From Oscillospiraceae bacterium (lineage in GTDB: Bacteria; Bacillota; Clostridia; Oscillospirales; QAMX01): a stretch of DNA of 5,253 nucleotides. The notes below the pieces were generated by a model. That model was not told the DNA's origin. It saw nothing but the letters and a program-made list of their open reading frames with translations, and searched no databases. A program made the translations under genes and the position numbers. The stretch is from contig CACYBP010000004.1 of assembly GCA_902772625.1 (NCBI GenBank), positions 1-5,253 on the forward strand. The letters run 5' to 3'. Positions 5,253 through 5,253 of this stretch are shown here, one piece after another. Each line of letters starts with the position of its first letter. Positions within the stretch are counted from its first letter, which is position 1.

Positions 5253-5253
5253 A

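Noticed and set aside
1..5253. CRISPR array, tRNA/rRNA, insertion sequence or attachment site
   Set aside because: No regularly spaced repeats, transposase motifs, terminal inverted repeats or RNA-gene signatures were seen; coding sequence fills nearly the whole window.

Overview
The window is G+C-rich (roughly 55-60% by eye) and every supportable gene lies on the minus strand. Strong AGGAG-type ribosome sites, short gaps and the protein families point to a high-G+C member of the Bacillota, most likely a gut- or rumen-type Clostridia (Lachnospiraceae/Oscillospiraceae-like). That placement is inference; there is no rRNA or taxonomic marker here.

In transcription order (right to left) the window holds: the C-terminal end of a multi-pass membrane protein cut by the right edge (about 5252-4905); a 170-residue four-helix membrane protein (4870-4358); an ATPase of the MacB/LolD/FtsE type (4298-3597); its 848-residue FtsX-superfamily permease (3595-1049); a class I SAM-dependent methyltransferase with two N-terminal membrane helices (955-161); and the first 29 codons of a TetR/AcrR-type repressor with a GTG start (87-1), cut by the left edge. 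No intergenic stretch exceeds 100 bases.

ATPase and permease are separated by one base (TGA-C-ATG) and form one ABC complex of the 'mechanotransmission' class. Such complexes usually move or extrude lipophilic or peptide substrates, or transmit force across the membrane, rather than import solutes. The permease's first extracellular domain carries two similar LADG/LRDA-type helical segments that may form a helical hairpin or stalk. The methyltransferase and the two small membrane proteins are co-directional neighbours, but a shared pathway is unproven.

The clearest regulatory signal is at the left end. In the 73-base gap before the TetR gene there is a good extended -10 promoter (TTGACT, 17 bp, TACCAT with TGn). 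A perfect 7-6-7 inverted repeat (TAGTTAG...CTAACTA) follows at once, over the predicted transcription start, as expected for an autorepressed TetR gene. I saw no second copy of this repeat elsewhere in the window, so control of the ABC genes by this repressor is not shown. I see no mobile elements, CRISPR arrays or RNA genes.
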